From an uncultured Lachnospiraceae bacterium (GTDB lineage: Bacteria > Bacillota > Clostridia > Lachnospirales > Lachnospiraceae): 7,490 nt of DNA. The stretch's first letter is position 1; every line of letters starts with the position of its first letter. This document shows positions 1-6,660 of the stretch, piece by piece. The notes beneath the pieces were generated by a model. That model worked only from the letters and a program-made list of their open reading frames with translations. It was not told the origin of the DNA and searched no databases. The translations under genes were made by a program, and so were the position numbers. The stretch spans positions 1 through 7,490 of the forward strand of contig CAJUIM010000091.1 of assembly GCA_910586275.1 (NCBI GenBank), in the 5' to 3' direction.

Positions 1-2010
1 TCTGTCTATGCCAGCATGGCTTGGGTAAGCCGGGAATTTGCGGATGAGATGATCGGTGACTATGTTGCTGACGGGAAAACAAGCATTTTGGGTCTGCATA
101 CCGCACAGGTAATCCTGCATAGTGACCGCAATATTGAGGCCGCCATGGAGAATATTTTGGCAGACACCGGGCTGACGGACTTGAAATTTGGCGTGAATCT
201 GGCATATTCACCAGAGATGAATGCTACCGCAACGCAGGAAAGCATTCCCATGTATTTGGGTATGGTGCTGGTATTCCTTGCCGGCTATCTGATTATTTAT
301 AATATCTTTCAGATCAGCGTTACTGCAGACATCCAGTTTTACGGAAAGCTGAAAACACTGGGAACTACCACAAAGCAGATCAAGAAACTCATTTATGGTC
401 AGGCAAATCGGCTGTGCGTGATCGGTATCCCGATGGGTTTTCTCTTGGGTTGGCTGCTGGGCATGGTGCTGGTTCCTGTGTTGATGGGACGGCTGGAGGG
501 CGATGTTGTGGTTTCCTCCCATCCTGTGATCTTCTTTGGCTCTGCCCTTTTTGCATGGCTGACGGTTACGATTTCCTGCCTGCGTCCGGCAAGGCTGGCT
601 GGTAAGGTTTCTCCCATAGAAGCTCTGCGGATGAGTGATGCCGCCGCCACAAGCAAGAAGAAAAGCAAACGCACCCGGAATGGCGCTTCCATTACCGGAA
701 TGGCCTGGGCGAATCTGGGGCGGAACAAAAAACGGACAGTGACAGTCATCTGCTCTCTGACCTTGGGGTTGGTTTTGCTCAGCTGTTTCTACGCTAAGAA
801 TGCTGCTTTTGATATGGAGAAATATCTGTCTGAACTGACGATCAGTGACTTCCGGCTGGATGATGGCAGCAGTGCAGACTATATTGGCGGATATGACCCT
901 CATGGCTTTACCCTGAATGCTGAACTGGTGGAGTCCGTGGAAGGATTGGCCGGTTTGGAAGCCATTGGTCATCAATATTCTCATCAATTTGAACTGATAC
1001 TGGATGATGAGACTGTGCAAAATATCGACACTTTCTATACACAGGAAATGCTGGACGATTGGGCAACTTACGATCCGTCAGGCCCTGCTCAGATAAAAAA
1101 CGCCATGGAAACCCGTGAAGCGATCGGCGTACTGTATGGGATGGACGGTATCCCTCTGGATGCAATTACGCAGGAGAGGTATTTGCTCTCCGGCAGCTAT
1201 GATGCAGAAAAATTTGCCGGCGGCGACTATGTGTTGGCTATCGGTCCTGCCATAGATTCCACAGACACAGAGAGAAAGGCTGCATTGCCTGTTCCTACCG
1301 TTGGAAGCAGTATTACGCTTGAAAATCATACCTATACGGTAATGGCTATTGTATATCCGCTGCAAGCTGTGGAGGAAGGAGCTTATGAAGGCGGTGTACG
1401 GAATCAGCACTGCATGAGTTTTATTATTCCTACTTCGGTATTCCGGCAGCAGTGGCCGGAGAATACGCTGCGGAAACTGTTCTTCAATGTGGACGATGCG
1501 CATATTCCCGCAGCAGAAGAGATGCTCGATGCGTATACCAAGACCATTGATACCAGTCTGCCTGTGACATCCCGCAAAACTATGACGGAGCAGTATGAGG
1601 CAGAAACACGGGCATCGGCAGTCATGGGAAATACCATCAGTGTAATTATTGCTCTGGTGGGTGTGCTTAACTTTATCAATTCTATGGTGACGGCCATTGT
1701 TTCGCGTAAAAAAGAGTTTGCCATGATTCAGTCCGTGGGTATGACTAAGCGGCAGTTGCGGAAGATGCTGATTTGTGAGGGACTGGATTACGCAGCGATT
1801 ACGCTGATCGTTTCTTATATTGTCAGCACTCTGGCCGTTGGGATCGGTGTTCGTGCCATGACCGCTAATGAGTTCAGCACGTTCCATTTTACTCTCATGC
1901 CGCTGATGATTTGTACCCCTATCCTCTTGGCTTTTGCGGTGCTTATTCCGTTCCTCTGTTTCAGGAATTTAGAAAAGCAGAGCATTGTTGAGCGATTGAG
2001 AACAGAATAA
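1..2010 (+). CDS. ABC transporter permease, two FtsX domains (5' end outside window)
   Basis: This is the membrane subunit of an ABC transporter of the MacB/LolC-FtsX superfamily, which works with a separate ATPase to export or extract lipids, peptides or drugs. The frame is open to base 1, so the first ATG at 16 is probably internal and the N-terminus lies upstream. Numbering from that Met, hydrophobic segments fall near residues 79-101, 133-157, 170-188, 242-258, 537-560, 590-614 and 627-648. A large extracytoplasmic domain lies between about 260 and 535. This matches a duplicated layout (TM1, domain, TM2-4, then TM5, domain, TM6-8) lacking TM1 and part of the first external domain. Each half has the cytoplasmic coupling segment that contacts the ATPase: KLKTLGTTTKQIKKL (111-125) and EFAMIQSVGMTKRQLRKML (567-585). 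The C-terminus ends in the usual VERLR-type tail. The ATPase gene is expected just upstream but is not visible. Substrate cannot be assigned. Confidence 0.93.
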   Translation, partial: SVYASMAWVSREFADEMIGDYVADGKTSILGLHTAQVILHSDRNIEAAMENILADTGLTDLKFGVNLAYSPEMNATATQESIPMYLGMVLVFLAGYLIIYNIFQISVTADIQFYGKLKTLGTTTKQIKKLIYGQANRLCVIGIPMGFLLGWLLGMVLVPVLMGRLEGDVVVSSHPVIFFGSALFAWLTVTISCLRPARLAGKVSPIEALRMSDAAATSKKKSKRTRNGASITGMAWANLGRNKKRTVTVICSLTLGLVLLSCFYAKNAAFDMEKYLSELTISDFRLDDGSSADYIGGYDPHGFTLNAELVESVEGLAGLEAIGHQYSHQFELILDDETVQNIDTFYTQEMLDDWATYDPSGPAQIKNAMETREAIGVLYGMDGIPLDAITQERYLLSGSYDAEKFAGGDYVLAIGPAIDSTDTERKAALPVPTVGSSITLENHTYTVMAIVYPLQAVEEGAYEGGVRNQHCMSFIIPTSVFRQQWPENTLRKLFFNVDDAHIPAAEEMLDAYTKTIDTSLPVTSRKTMTEQYEAETRASAVMGNTISVIIALVGVLNFINSMVTAIVSRKKEFAMIQSVGMTKRQLRKMLICEGLDYAAITLIVSYIVSTLAVGIGVRAMTANEFSTFHFTLMPLMICTPILLAFAVLIPFLCFRNLEKQSIVERLRTE

Positions 2011-2038
2011 ATAATGATTCCCCGGACGACGGCAAAAG

Positions 2039-2068
2039 AAAAAAGCCTTGCCCCTCCTACGGGGAAGC
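2039..2068 (-). terminator. Probable intrinsic terminator of the TetR-SDR operon
   Basis: On the minus strand, GCTTCCCC and GGGGCAAGGC can pair (CCCC/GGGG, then TTC/AAG around a bulged C), with a GTAGGA loop. Six Ts follow (the plus-strand A-run 2039-2044). It sits about 108 nt beyond the SDR stop codon. The stem is shorter and less perfect than the plus-strand hairpin beside it, so the call is weaker. Confidence 0.55.
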
Positions 2069-2074
2069 ATGTCT

Positions 2075-2110
2075 GCGTCGGTTTCCCATTGCGGGAAGCT
2101 GACGCTTTTT
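2075..2110 (+). terminator. Intrinsic terminator of the ABC permease gene
   Basis: A 13-pair stem (arms 2075-2087 and 2093-2105, two G-T wobbles) with a 5-nt loop ATTGC is followed directly by TTTTT at 2106-2110. It lies 65 nt past the permease stop codon and reads correctly for plus-strand transcription. On the minus strand this hairpin has no T-run. Confidence 0.8.
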
Positions 2111-2175
2111 GTTGTCGATTTTTCGGGAAAGTTCCAGAGGGCAGAGTCATTGTGTCAGTAATTGGTTACCTTTTT

Positions 2176-2925
2176 CTATTTTGATGCCCTCTTTGCTGCC
2201 TTGGTCATCATTTTTCCAATGAAAAGAGGATGCCGATAAGAAAACTTCATTTGTGCTGCCTGACTTGCAGAGTGGCAAATCACAAACCTCTTTGACCAAA
2301 TATTATTTGCCAGTCCATAGCCCACTTTTTTTGCTTCTGCCTTAAATTCTTTTGGAACTGAAATCCCCGATGCTGATTTTGTATTTGTCAAGGGCGGGTG
2401 GAACAAATGAAAAGAAATTCCGTATTCCTCATTTTCTATTTGCAGACACTTAGCCAATGATTCTATTGCTCCTTTTGAAGCAGCATATGGGGAAATATTT
2501 GCAAATCCAGTGACACCGACGCCCGAACTTGTAAATATGATACGCCCCTTTCTTGCTTTTCGCATATGCGGAAGAACTGCTTTTATTAATCTCAATGCTC
2601 CAAAATAATTTACGTCCATTACATTTTGATATACTTCATATTCTGTGTCAGGCTCGCTTTCAAAGGTGCATAAACAGGCATTGTGTATCGCAATATCAAT
2701 ATCTCCAAAACGTTCGATTGCACAACACACGCCATCCTCAATACTGGAAAAGTTTCGTGCATCCGCAGCGATTGGCAAAACTATCTCTTGATATTTTTCT
2801 TTTAATGTCTCAATAGCTTCAATCTGAACATCTAATACCGTTACTGTATTTTCCGACTCCAATAATCTTTCTGCAAGATAATAACCGATCCCTTGATTGG
2901 CACCAATAATTAGTACATTTGCCAT
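2176..2925 (-). CDS. Short-chain dehydrogenase/reductase (SDR), TetR-linked
   Basis: A 249-aa classical SDR, a soluble NAD(P)(H)-dependent oxidoreductase of unknown substrate. Visible motifs are the Rossmann glycine motif GANQGIG (8-14), Asp32 at the end of strand beta-2 (in the family this favours NAD(H) over NADP(H)), Ser134 in FTSSG, and the catalytic pair Tyr147/Lys151 in YAASK. Two motifs deviate: the usual NNAG is HNAC (81-84), and the usual PG after strand beta-6 is PP in FHPPLTNT (175-182). The PP form recalls 3-ketosphinganine-reductase-like SDRs, but that is only a resemblance. I chose Met at 2925 over the longer frame from 2946, because a GGAGG (plus-strand CCTCC 2935-2939) lies 9 nt before it and the protein then begins directly with strand beta-1. 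The gene starts 1 nt after the TetR stop and is surely co-transcribed with it. The segment is visibly more AT-rich than the genes on either side. The C-terminus is basic (KMMTKAAKRASK). Confidence 0.92.
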   Translation of the reverse strand: MANVLIIGANQGIGYYLAERLLESENTVTVLDVQIEAIETLKEKYQEIVLPIAADARNFSSIEDGVCCAIERFGDIDIAIHNACLCTFESEPDTEYEVYQNVMDVNYFGALRLIKAVLPHMRKARKGRIIFTSSGVGVTGFANISPYAASKGAIESLAKCLQIENEEYGISFHLFHPPLTNTKSASGISVPKEFKAEAKKVGYGLANNIWSKRFVICHSASQAAQMKFSYRHPLFIGKMMTKAAKRASK

Positions 2926-2926
2926 A

Positions 2927-3538
2927 CTATTGATCCTCCATTTCATTAAAAAAATTGCTTATATGCTTATACGCATTTTCCCGAAAAATTTGTTTACACT
3001 CATCTGTAAGTGTTCCGCCCAAAAGCCATCGCTGCATATATAGAAAAATTGGCGAATAAAATTTTATTGCTAAATACTTGCTGTCTGTCTGCTTGATAAT
3101 TCCTATGGACATTAACAGGGAAAAAACCTTTTCTTGGAAATTTAATGGTCTGTCAAATATCCAATAATCATATATTTTCAGTATTTCATTATTGCTGAAA
3201 TGTTCAAAGGAAAGTAATCTCATAATTTTGTTGCAATATTCATCCATTAGATACTTCTCAAAAAAGCAATCGCAAACCTTTTCGAATAAATCTTCTTCCA
3301 TAGTTTTCGGCGCAGCCGCTAATGCTTGTTCCAACTGAAACATCAAATCATTTGCCTTTGTTTCAAAATGCTGCAATAGTTCATCGAAAATACTCTGCTT
3401 ATTTTTAAAATGATAGTAGACAGAACTTTCCTTGATGTCTACAACCTTACAGATGTCTCTGACAGAAACCGCAGAAAACCCCTTTTGAGAAAATAAATCT
3501 AAGGCAACATTCAATATTCTTTGCTTTGTAGCGTTCAT
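2927..3538 (-). CDS. TetR/AcrR-family transcriptional regulator
   Basis: A 203-aa cytoplasmic repressor-type protein. The N-terminal DNA-binding domain is complete: RILNVALDLFSQKGF (7-21), then a helix-turn-helix at about 25-47 (SVRDICKVVDIKESSVYYHF) ending in the hallmark YYHFKNK. The remaining 150 residues are helical and unlike any ligand domain I can name, as is normal for this family. The ATG at 3538 has GGGAGG (plus-strand CCTCCC 3544-3549) 5 nt upstream. The gene is first in a two-gene operon with an SDR, so the effector is probably a substrate or product of that enzyme, or a toxic compound it reduces. The promoter carries two matching palindromes overlapping the core elements, which points to negative autoregulation of the pair. 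Whether it also acts on the ABC permease is unknown. Confidence 0.95.
   Translation of the reverse strand: MNATKQRILNVALDLFSQKGFSAVSVRDICKVVDIKESSVYYHFKNKQSIFDELLQHFETKANDLMFQLEQALAAAPKTMEEDLFEKVCDCFFEKYLMDEYCNKIMRLLSFEHFSNNEILKIYDYWIFDRPLNFQEKVFSLLMSIGIIKQTDSKYLAIKFYSPIFLYMQRWLLGGTLTDECKQIFRENAYKHISNFFNEMEDQ
2935..2939 (-). promoter_or_regulatory. Ribosome binding site that fixes the SDR start
   Basis: GGAGG on the minus strand lies inside the last codons of the TetR gene, 9 nt upstream of the ATG at 2925. The alternative upstream ATG at 2946 would overlap TetR by 20 nt. TAG of TetR and ATG of the SDR are separated by a single base, so translational coupling is likely. Confidence 0.8.
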
Positions 3539-3547
3539 TTTTTCCTC

Positions 3548-3589
3548 CCTAACAGTTGTTAGATTCCATTATATCTAACAACTGTTAGG
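3548..3589. promoter_or_regulatory. Double operator: 17-bp perfect inverted repeat
   Basis: Arms CCTAACAGTTGTTAGAT (3548-3564) and ATCTAACAACTGTTAGG (3573-3589) are exact reverse complements around an 8-nt spacer. Each arm contains a smaller palindrome, CTAACA-N2-TGTTAG, at 3549-3562 and 3575-3588, with centres 26 bp apart. The second fills the -35/-10 spacer of the TetR promoter. The first covers the predicted start site. Two TetR-type dimers could bind and occlude RNA polymerase. That the adjacent TetR is the binder is inferred from position. Confidence 0.82.
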
Positions 3590-3596
3590 CTGTCAA
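3568..3596 (-). promoter_or_regulatory. Consensus sigma-A promoter of the TetR-SDR operon
   Basis: On the minus strand, TTGACA (plus 3591-3596) and TATAAT (plus 3568-3573) are separated by exactly 17 nt. Both hexamers match consensus perfectly. The predicted start is near 3561, giving a leader of roughly 20 nt before the TetR ATG. Confidence 0.9.
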
Positions 3597-3689
3597 CATA
3601 TTGATAAAAAATTTGATGTTTTCCCATAATGCCATAAAAATATAATTAAAAGACGGAAAAATAAATATTTTGTTTGATTTTCTGACCTA

Positions 3690-3718
3690 TTAACATTTAA
3701 GGGTATTTAGGTTATAAT
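3690..3718 (+). promoter_or_regulatory. Sigma-A promoter for the dihydrouridine synthase gene
   Basis: TTAACA (3690-3695, one mismatch to consensus) and TATAAT (3713-3718, perfect) are spaced by 17 nt in an AT-rich region. The predicted start near 3725 leaves a leader of about 24 nt containing GGAAGGAG (3735-3742), 6 nt before the ATG. The AT-rich stretch from 3597 to 3690 shows no gene. Confidence 0.8.
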
Positions 3719-3748
3719 AATTTTCAGGATAATGGGAAGGAGACAGAG

Positions 3749-4714
3749 ATGGAATTTTATTTTGCGCCTATGGAGGGGATTACCGGATATATCTACCGTA
3801 ATGCCCATCATAGTTTTTTTCCGGGGATAGATAAATATTTTACTCCTTTTCTCTCACCGAATCAGAATCGGGCATTGAGTCCCAAGGATAAGAGGGATAT
3901 TTTACCGGAGAATAACGAGGGTCTGCCTATAGTGCCGCAGATCTTGACAAATAAGTCCGAATATTTTCTCCGTGCGGCAAGGGAATTGAAGGAAGGCTAT
4001 GGATATGGGGAGGTTAACCTGAATCTGGGATGTCCTTCCGCTACGGTGGTATCGAAAGGGAAGGGCGCAGGATTTCTTGCGGATCTAAAGGCACTGGATA
4101 TGTTTTTCGAAGAGGTCTTTGCAGAAGCGGAAGTAAAAATATCGGTAAAAACAAGAATCGGCATGTCATCGCCGGAGGAGTTTTATCCTATTTTGGAGAT
4201 TTTTAACCGATATCCTATATCGGAAGTGGTGATTCACCCAAGAGTGCAAAAAGATTTTTATAAAAATAGGCCTGACTGGAAGAGTTTTGCAGAGGCAGCA
4301 GAAAAAAGCAGGAATCCTATCTGCTATAACGGCGATATCTTTACATTGCAGGATTATAGGGAATTCCGAAAAGAATTTCCGTCAGCAGACAAGATAATGC
4401 TGGGAAGAGGGCTGTTGGAAAATCCGGCTTTTGTGCAGGAAATAAAGGCATGGGAGAAAGCGGGGAACCCTTGGCCGGCCGGAGGGGCCAGGGTGGATAA
4501 GGAAGTGCTCAGAGCCTTTCATGCCCGTTTGTATGCAGAGTATAAGGAAACGTTATCCGGAGATAAGAACTTGCTGTTCAAAATGAAGGAACTATGGTCC
4601 TATATGGTGAATTTATCCGATAATCAGGAAAAATATTGGAAAAAAATTAAGAAAGCAACCAGATTGCAGGATTATAATGAAATTGTGGAGAGCCTGTTAT
4701 TATCTATGGATTAA
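3749..4714 (+). CDS. tRNA-dihydrouridine synthase family protein
   Basis: A 321-aa FMN-dependent enzyme that reduces specific uridines in tRNA to dihydrouridine with NADPH. The TIM-barrel signatures are present: FAPMEGIT (5-12, FMN-binding first strand), NLNLGCPS (90-97) with catalytic Cys95, followed by KGKGAGFL (103-110). KTRIG (134-138), VIHPR (161-165, His163 over the flavin), NGDI (194-197) and MLGRGLLENPAF (217-228, phosphate-binding) complete the barrel. The C-terminal part (from about 250) looks like the helical tRNA-binding domain. Length is normal for the family. The ATG has a good Shine-Dalgarno 6 nt upstream and its own promoter. I cannot assign it to DusA, B or C; its form resembles the compact Dus-like proteins common in Clostridia. 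A 122-nt gap without a clear terminator separates it from the GreA-type gene. Confidence 0.93.
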   Translation: MEFYFAPMEGITGYIYRNAHHSFFPGIDKYFTPFLSPNQNRALSPKDKRDILPENNEGLPIVPQILTNKSEYFLRAARELKEGYGYGEVNLNLGCPSATVVSKGKGAGFLADLKALDMFFEEVFAEAEVKISVKTRIGMSSPEEFYPILEIFNRYPISEVVIHPRVQKDFYKNRPDWKSFAEAAEKSRNPICYNGDIFTLQDYREFRKEFPSADKIMLGRGLLENPAFVQEIKAWEKAGNPWPAGGARVDKEVLRAFHARLYAEYKETLSGDKNLLFKMKELWSYMVNLSDNQEKYWKKIKKATRLQDYNEIVESLLLSMD

Positions 4715-4836
4715 GGGTGTGTGAAAATAAACCATGCCGTCCGCACAGTAATGTGCCGTTTGCTTAGATAGGTCTTGGGAAAGGGTGCGGGTTGCACAGG
4801 ACCGGAAATAAAAGCCGCACAGAAACGGAGTAAGAT

Positions 4837-5340
4837 ATGCATAATCAATTGACGGAAAATGATATAAAACGGATGGAAGAAGAAATTGAGCATAGAAAAC
4901 TGGTAGTCCGCCAAGAGGCATTGGAAGCGGTGAAGGAAGCACGGGCACAGGGGGATCTAAGCGAAAATTTCGAATACTATGCGGCGAAAAGGGAAAAGAA
5001 CAGGAATGAAAGCCGCATACGCTTTTTAGAGAGAATGATAAAGACGGCAGAAATCATTTCGGACGAATCCAAGGAGGATGAAATTGGGGTAAACAATACG
5101 GTAGAAGTGCTGTTTGAGGAGGACGGGATGACGGAAACCTATAAAATAGTGACAACTATGCGAGGGAATTCTTTGGAGGGACTGGTCAGCACGGAGTCGC
5201 CAATTGGGAAGGCACTGCTTGGTCATAGAGAAGGCGACCGGGTATGTGTACAGGTAAATGACAATTACAGCTATTATGTCATTGTGAAGAAAATCAGCAA
5301 CACGGTGGATGACGGGAGCGATAAGATAAGAAGCTTTTAA
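4837..5340 (+). CDS. greA: GreA/GreB-family transcript cleavage factor
   Basis: A 167-aa protein of the Gre family, which enters the secondary channel of stalled RNA polymerase and stimulates cleavage of backtracked RNA. Residues 1-75 form the N-terminal coiled-coil. Its tip motif GDLSENFEYYAAK (39-51) carries the two acidic residues that hold the catalytic Mg2+ (Asp40 and Glu43, matching Asp41/Glu44 of E. coli GreA). The C-terminal FKBP-like domain shows STESPIGKALLGHREGD (118-134), the family signature. The final strands (NDNYSYYVIVKK) diverge somewhat from the common P-x-G-x-x-x-Y form, so it may be a paralogue beside a canonical GreA elsewhere. CGGAG at 4826-4830 is 6 nt upstream of the ATG. 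In the preceding gap I see only short hairpins, such as GCACA-GTAA-TGTGC at 4743-4756, and a repeated CCGCACAG (4741-4748 and 4815-4822). Confidence 0.93.
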   Translation: MHNQLTENDIKRMEEEIEHRKLVVRQEALEAVKEARAQGDLSENFEYYAAKREKNRNESRIRFLERMIKTAEIISDESKEDEIGVNNTVEVLFEEDGMTETYKIVTTMRGNSLEGLVSTESPIGKALLGHREGDRVCVQVNDNYSYYVIVKKISNTVDDGSDKIRSF

Positions 5341-5377
5341 TATAAGTAAGCATCTGAAAGGGCGGCGGAGAATCAGT

Positions 5378-5461
5378 ATGACAGTCAGAAGGCTTCTTGC
5401 AAATGATTGGGTAATTGGCATCTGCTTGTGCTGGACAGAGTGCCGCCGGCGGAAAGGATAA
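5378..5461 (+). CDS. Possible 27-codon small ORF / leader peptide
   Basis: An ATG preceded by GGAG (5367-5370, 7-nt spacing) opens a 27-codon frame beginning MTVRRLLANDW and ending ECRRRKG. It has a hydrophobic centre with three Cys and three Trp/Ile-rich positions (WVIGICLCW) and a basic tail. Its TAA (5459-5461) lies 10 nt before the ATG of the next gene and touches that gene's ribosome binding site, which would suit translational coupling. No homologue is recognised. It may be chance, because the segment is simply the gap between greA and the 65-aa gene; GGCGGC (5361-5366) could also pair with GCCGCC (5442-5447) across it. Confidence 0.3.
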   Translation: MTVRRLLANDWVIGICLCWTECRRRKG

Positions 5462-5471
5462 AGGTGATAGG

Positions 5472-5669
5472 ATGCAGGAAATCAGCGAAGACGATATTGC
5501 GGAAGTAATGAATATTTTAGAAAATTTCTCCCGGGCGGAGACAAGCCGTATGAAAATTCAAGTGTCGGCAGAAGCGGAAGCCGGGACGGTAAGCAAAGCG
5601 TATCATCATGGGCGGTGCGATGTGGGAAGTCCATGGGCCAAAGGGGAATGGTTCGACGTATTGGAATAA
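5472..5669 (+). CDS. Small protein of unknown function upstream of metF (65 aa)
   Basis: I do not recognise a named family. The frame is open further upstream to 5415, but the ATG at 5472 is preferred because AAGGTGAT (5461-5468 region), a strong match to the 16S anti-Shine-Dalgarno, stands just before it. The protein is soluble and acidic at the N-terminus (MQEISEDDIAEVMNIL, probably a helix to about residue 20). It is followed by a probable strand (MKIQVSAEAE, 27-36) and a distinctive C-terminus, YHHGRCDVGSPWAKG (44-58), ending FDVLE. His45, His46 and Cys49 close together could bind a metal or nucleotide, but this is a guess. It has no signal peptide or membrane segment. It lies 57 nt upstream of metF and downstream of greA on the same strand, so it is probably in the same transcript. 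Good ribosome binding and an organised C-terminal motif argue for a real gene. Confidence 0.68.
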   Translation: MQEISEDDIAEVMNILENFSRAETSRMKIQVSAEAEAGTVSKAYHHGRCDVGSPWAKGEWFDVLE

Positions 5670-5726
5670 AAAATTTAGCATTTAGAAAAGGCGGTGTCAA
5701 GGCCCGCCGGGAAGGAAGCGGATCAT

Positions 5727-6587
5727 ATGATTATTGAGAATTTGTTTGCCCAAAAGAAACCGGTGCTTTCTTTTGAGATTTTTCCTCCTAAAAAGGAGGC
5801 GGAACTGAGGAGCATAGATGCAACCTTAAGTACTCTGGCAGAGTTAAGCCCGGACTTTATCAGCGTGACATTCGGTGCAGGAGGCAGCAGCGCAAATAAT
5901 AAGACAGTGGAACTGGCAAAAAAAATAAAGCGGGAGTATGGGATAGAGCCATTGGTGCATCTGACTTGCATCAGTTACAGCAGGGAAGAAATCAAAGGGA
6001 TTTTAGAGGAACTTCAGAAAGCGGAACTGTGGAACGTGCTTGCTCTGCGGGGCGACAGGAATCCTGACATTCCGCCAAAGGATGATTTCCGGTATGCCAA
6101 TGAACTGGTGACCTTTATTAAGGAACAGGGGGATTTCCATATAAGCGGTGCCTGTTACCCGGAGGTACATACGGAGGCATCGGACGGGATAACGGATATC
6201 AGGAACCTGAAACAGAAGGTAGATGCGGGAGTGGGACATCTGGTTTCCCAACTATTTTTTGACAATGACAATTTTTATGCTTTTTTGGAGAAACTAAAGA
6301 TAGCCGGTATCGACGTGCCGGTGGAAGCAGGAATCATGCCGGTGACAAACAGAGCACAGATCAAACGTATGGTAGATATGTGCGGTGCCCGGCTGCCGGA
6401 AAAATTCGAGAAAATATTGGATAAGTATGGGGAACAGAAGGAAGCGCTGTTTGATGCAGGAATGGCTTATGCGGTAAATCAGATTGTGGAACTCATAGCC
6501 CATGGCGTGGACGGAATCCATATTTTCACTATGAATAACCCGGCGGTGGCAAGAAGAATATGCGACGGAATCAGGAACTTGGTATGA
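5727..6587 (+). CDS. metF: 5,10-methylenetetrahydrofolate reductase
   Basis: A 286-aa FAD-dependent TIM-barrel enzyme that reduces 5,10-methylene-THF to 5-methyl-THF, the methyl donor for methionine synthesis (and the methyl branch of the Wood-Ljungdahl pathway in acetogens). Motifs are SFEIFPPK (15-22) with catalytic Glu17, SVTFGAGG (46-53), HLTCI (78-82), ALRGD (106-110) with the flavin-contacting Asp110, GACYPEVH (141-148), KVDAG (164-168), QLFFD (175-179) and AGIMPV (201-206). Length equals the bacterial family norm. An upstream GTG at 5694 would add 11 residues lacking family resemblance and has poor ribosome-binding spacing. The ATG at 5727 follows GGGAAGGA (5709-5716) by about 10 nt and places the FEIFPP motif at the usual distance. 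No SAM, T-box or cobalamin riboswitch is evident upstream. No methionine synthase lies in the window. Confidence 0.96.
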   Translation: MIIENLFAQKKPVLSFEIFPPKKEAELRSIDATLSTLAELSPDFISVTFGAGGSSANNKTVELAKKIKREYGIEPLVHLTCISYSREEIKGILEELQKAELWNVLALRGDRNPDIPPKDDFRYANELVTFIKEQGDFHISGACYPEVHTEASDGITDIRNLKQKVDAGVGHLVSQLFFDNDNFYAFLEKLKIAGIDVPVEAGIMPVTNRAQIKRMVDMCGARLPEKFEKILDKYGEQKEALFDAGMAYAVNQIVELIAHGVDGIHIFTMNNPAVARRICDGIRNLV

Positions 6588-6660
6588 CTTATCTCCAATT
6601 ATGCTTTATGAAGGATGACGGGAGGCTGATCTGCCAAATATCGGAAGAAAGAGGAGGAAT

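Noticed and set aside
208..1020. Long minus-strand open frame (270 codons) opposite the permease, and a similar one at 1078-1887
   Set aside because: Low-complexity His/Gln/Arg-rich translations with no motifs or ribosome binding sites; they are antisense shadows of a clearly coding plus-strand gene.
1815..2150. Minus-strand 111-codon frame spanning the permease 3' end and the convergent gap
   Set aside because: It runs through both terminator hairpins, lacks a recognisable fold and its C-terminal half is antisense to the permease.
4743..4756. Hairpin GCACA-GTAA-TGTGC after the dihydrouridine synthase gene as a terminator
   Set aside because: Only five stem pairs and no T-run follows.
5341..5471. 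SAM or cobalamin riboswitch upstream of the metF region
   Set aside because: No S-box core or B12-box signature is seen, only a possible GGCGGC/GCCGCC long-range pairing.
5694..5726. GTG start at 5694 extending MetF by 11 residues
   Set aside because: AAGG ends only 2 nt before the GTG, and the extra residues do not resemble MetF N-termini; ATG 5727 has better spacing.
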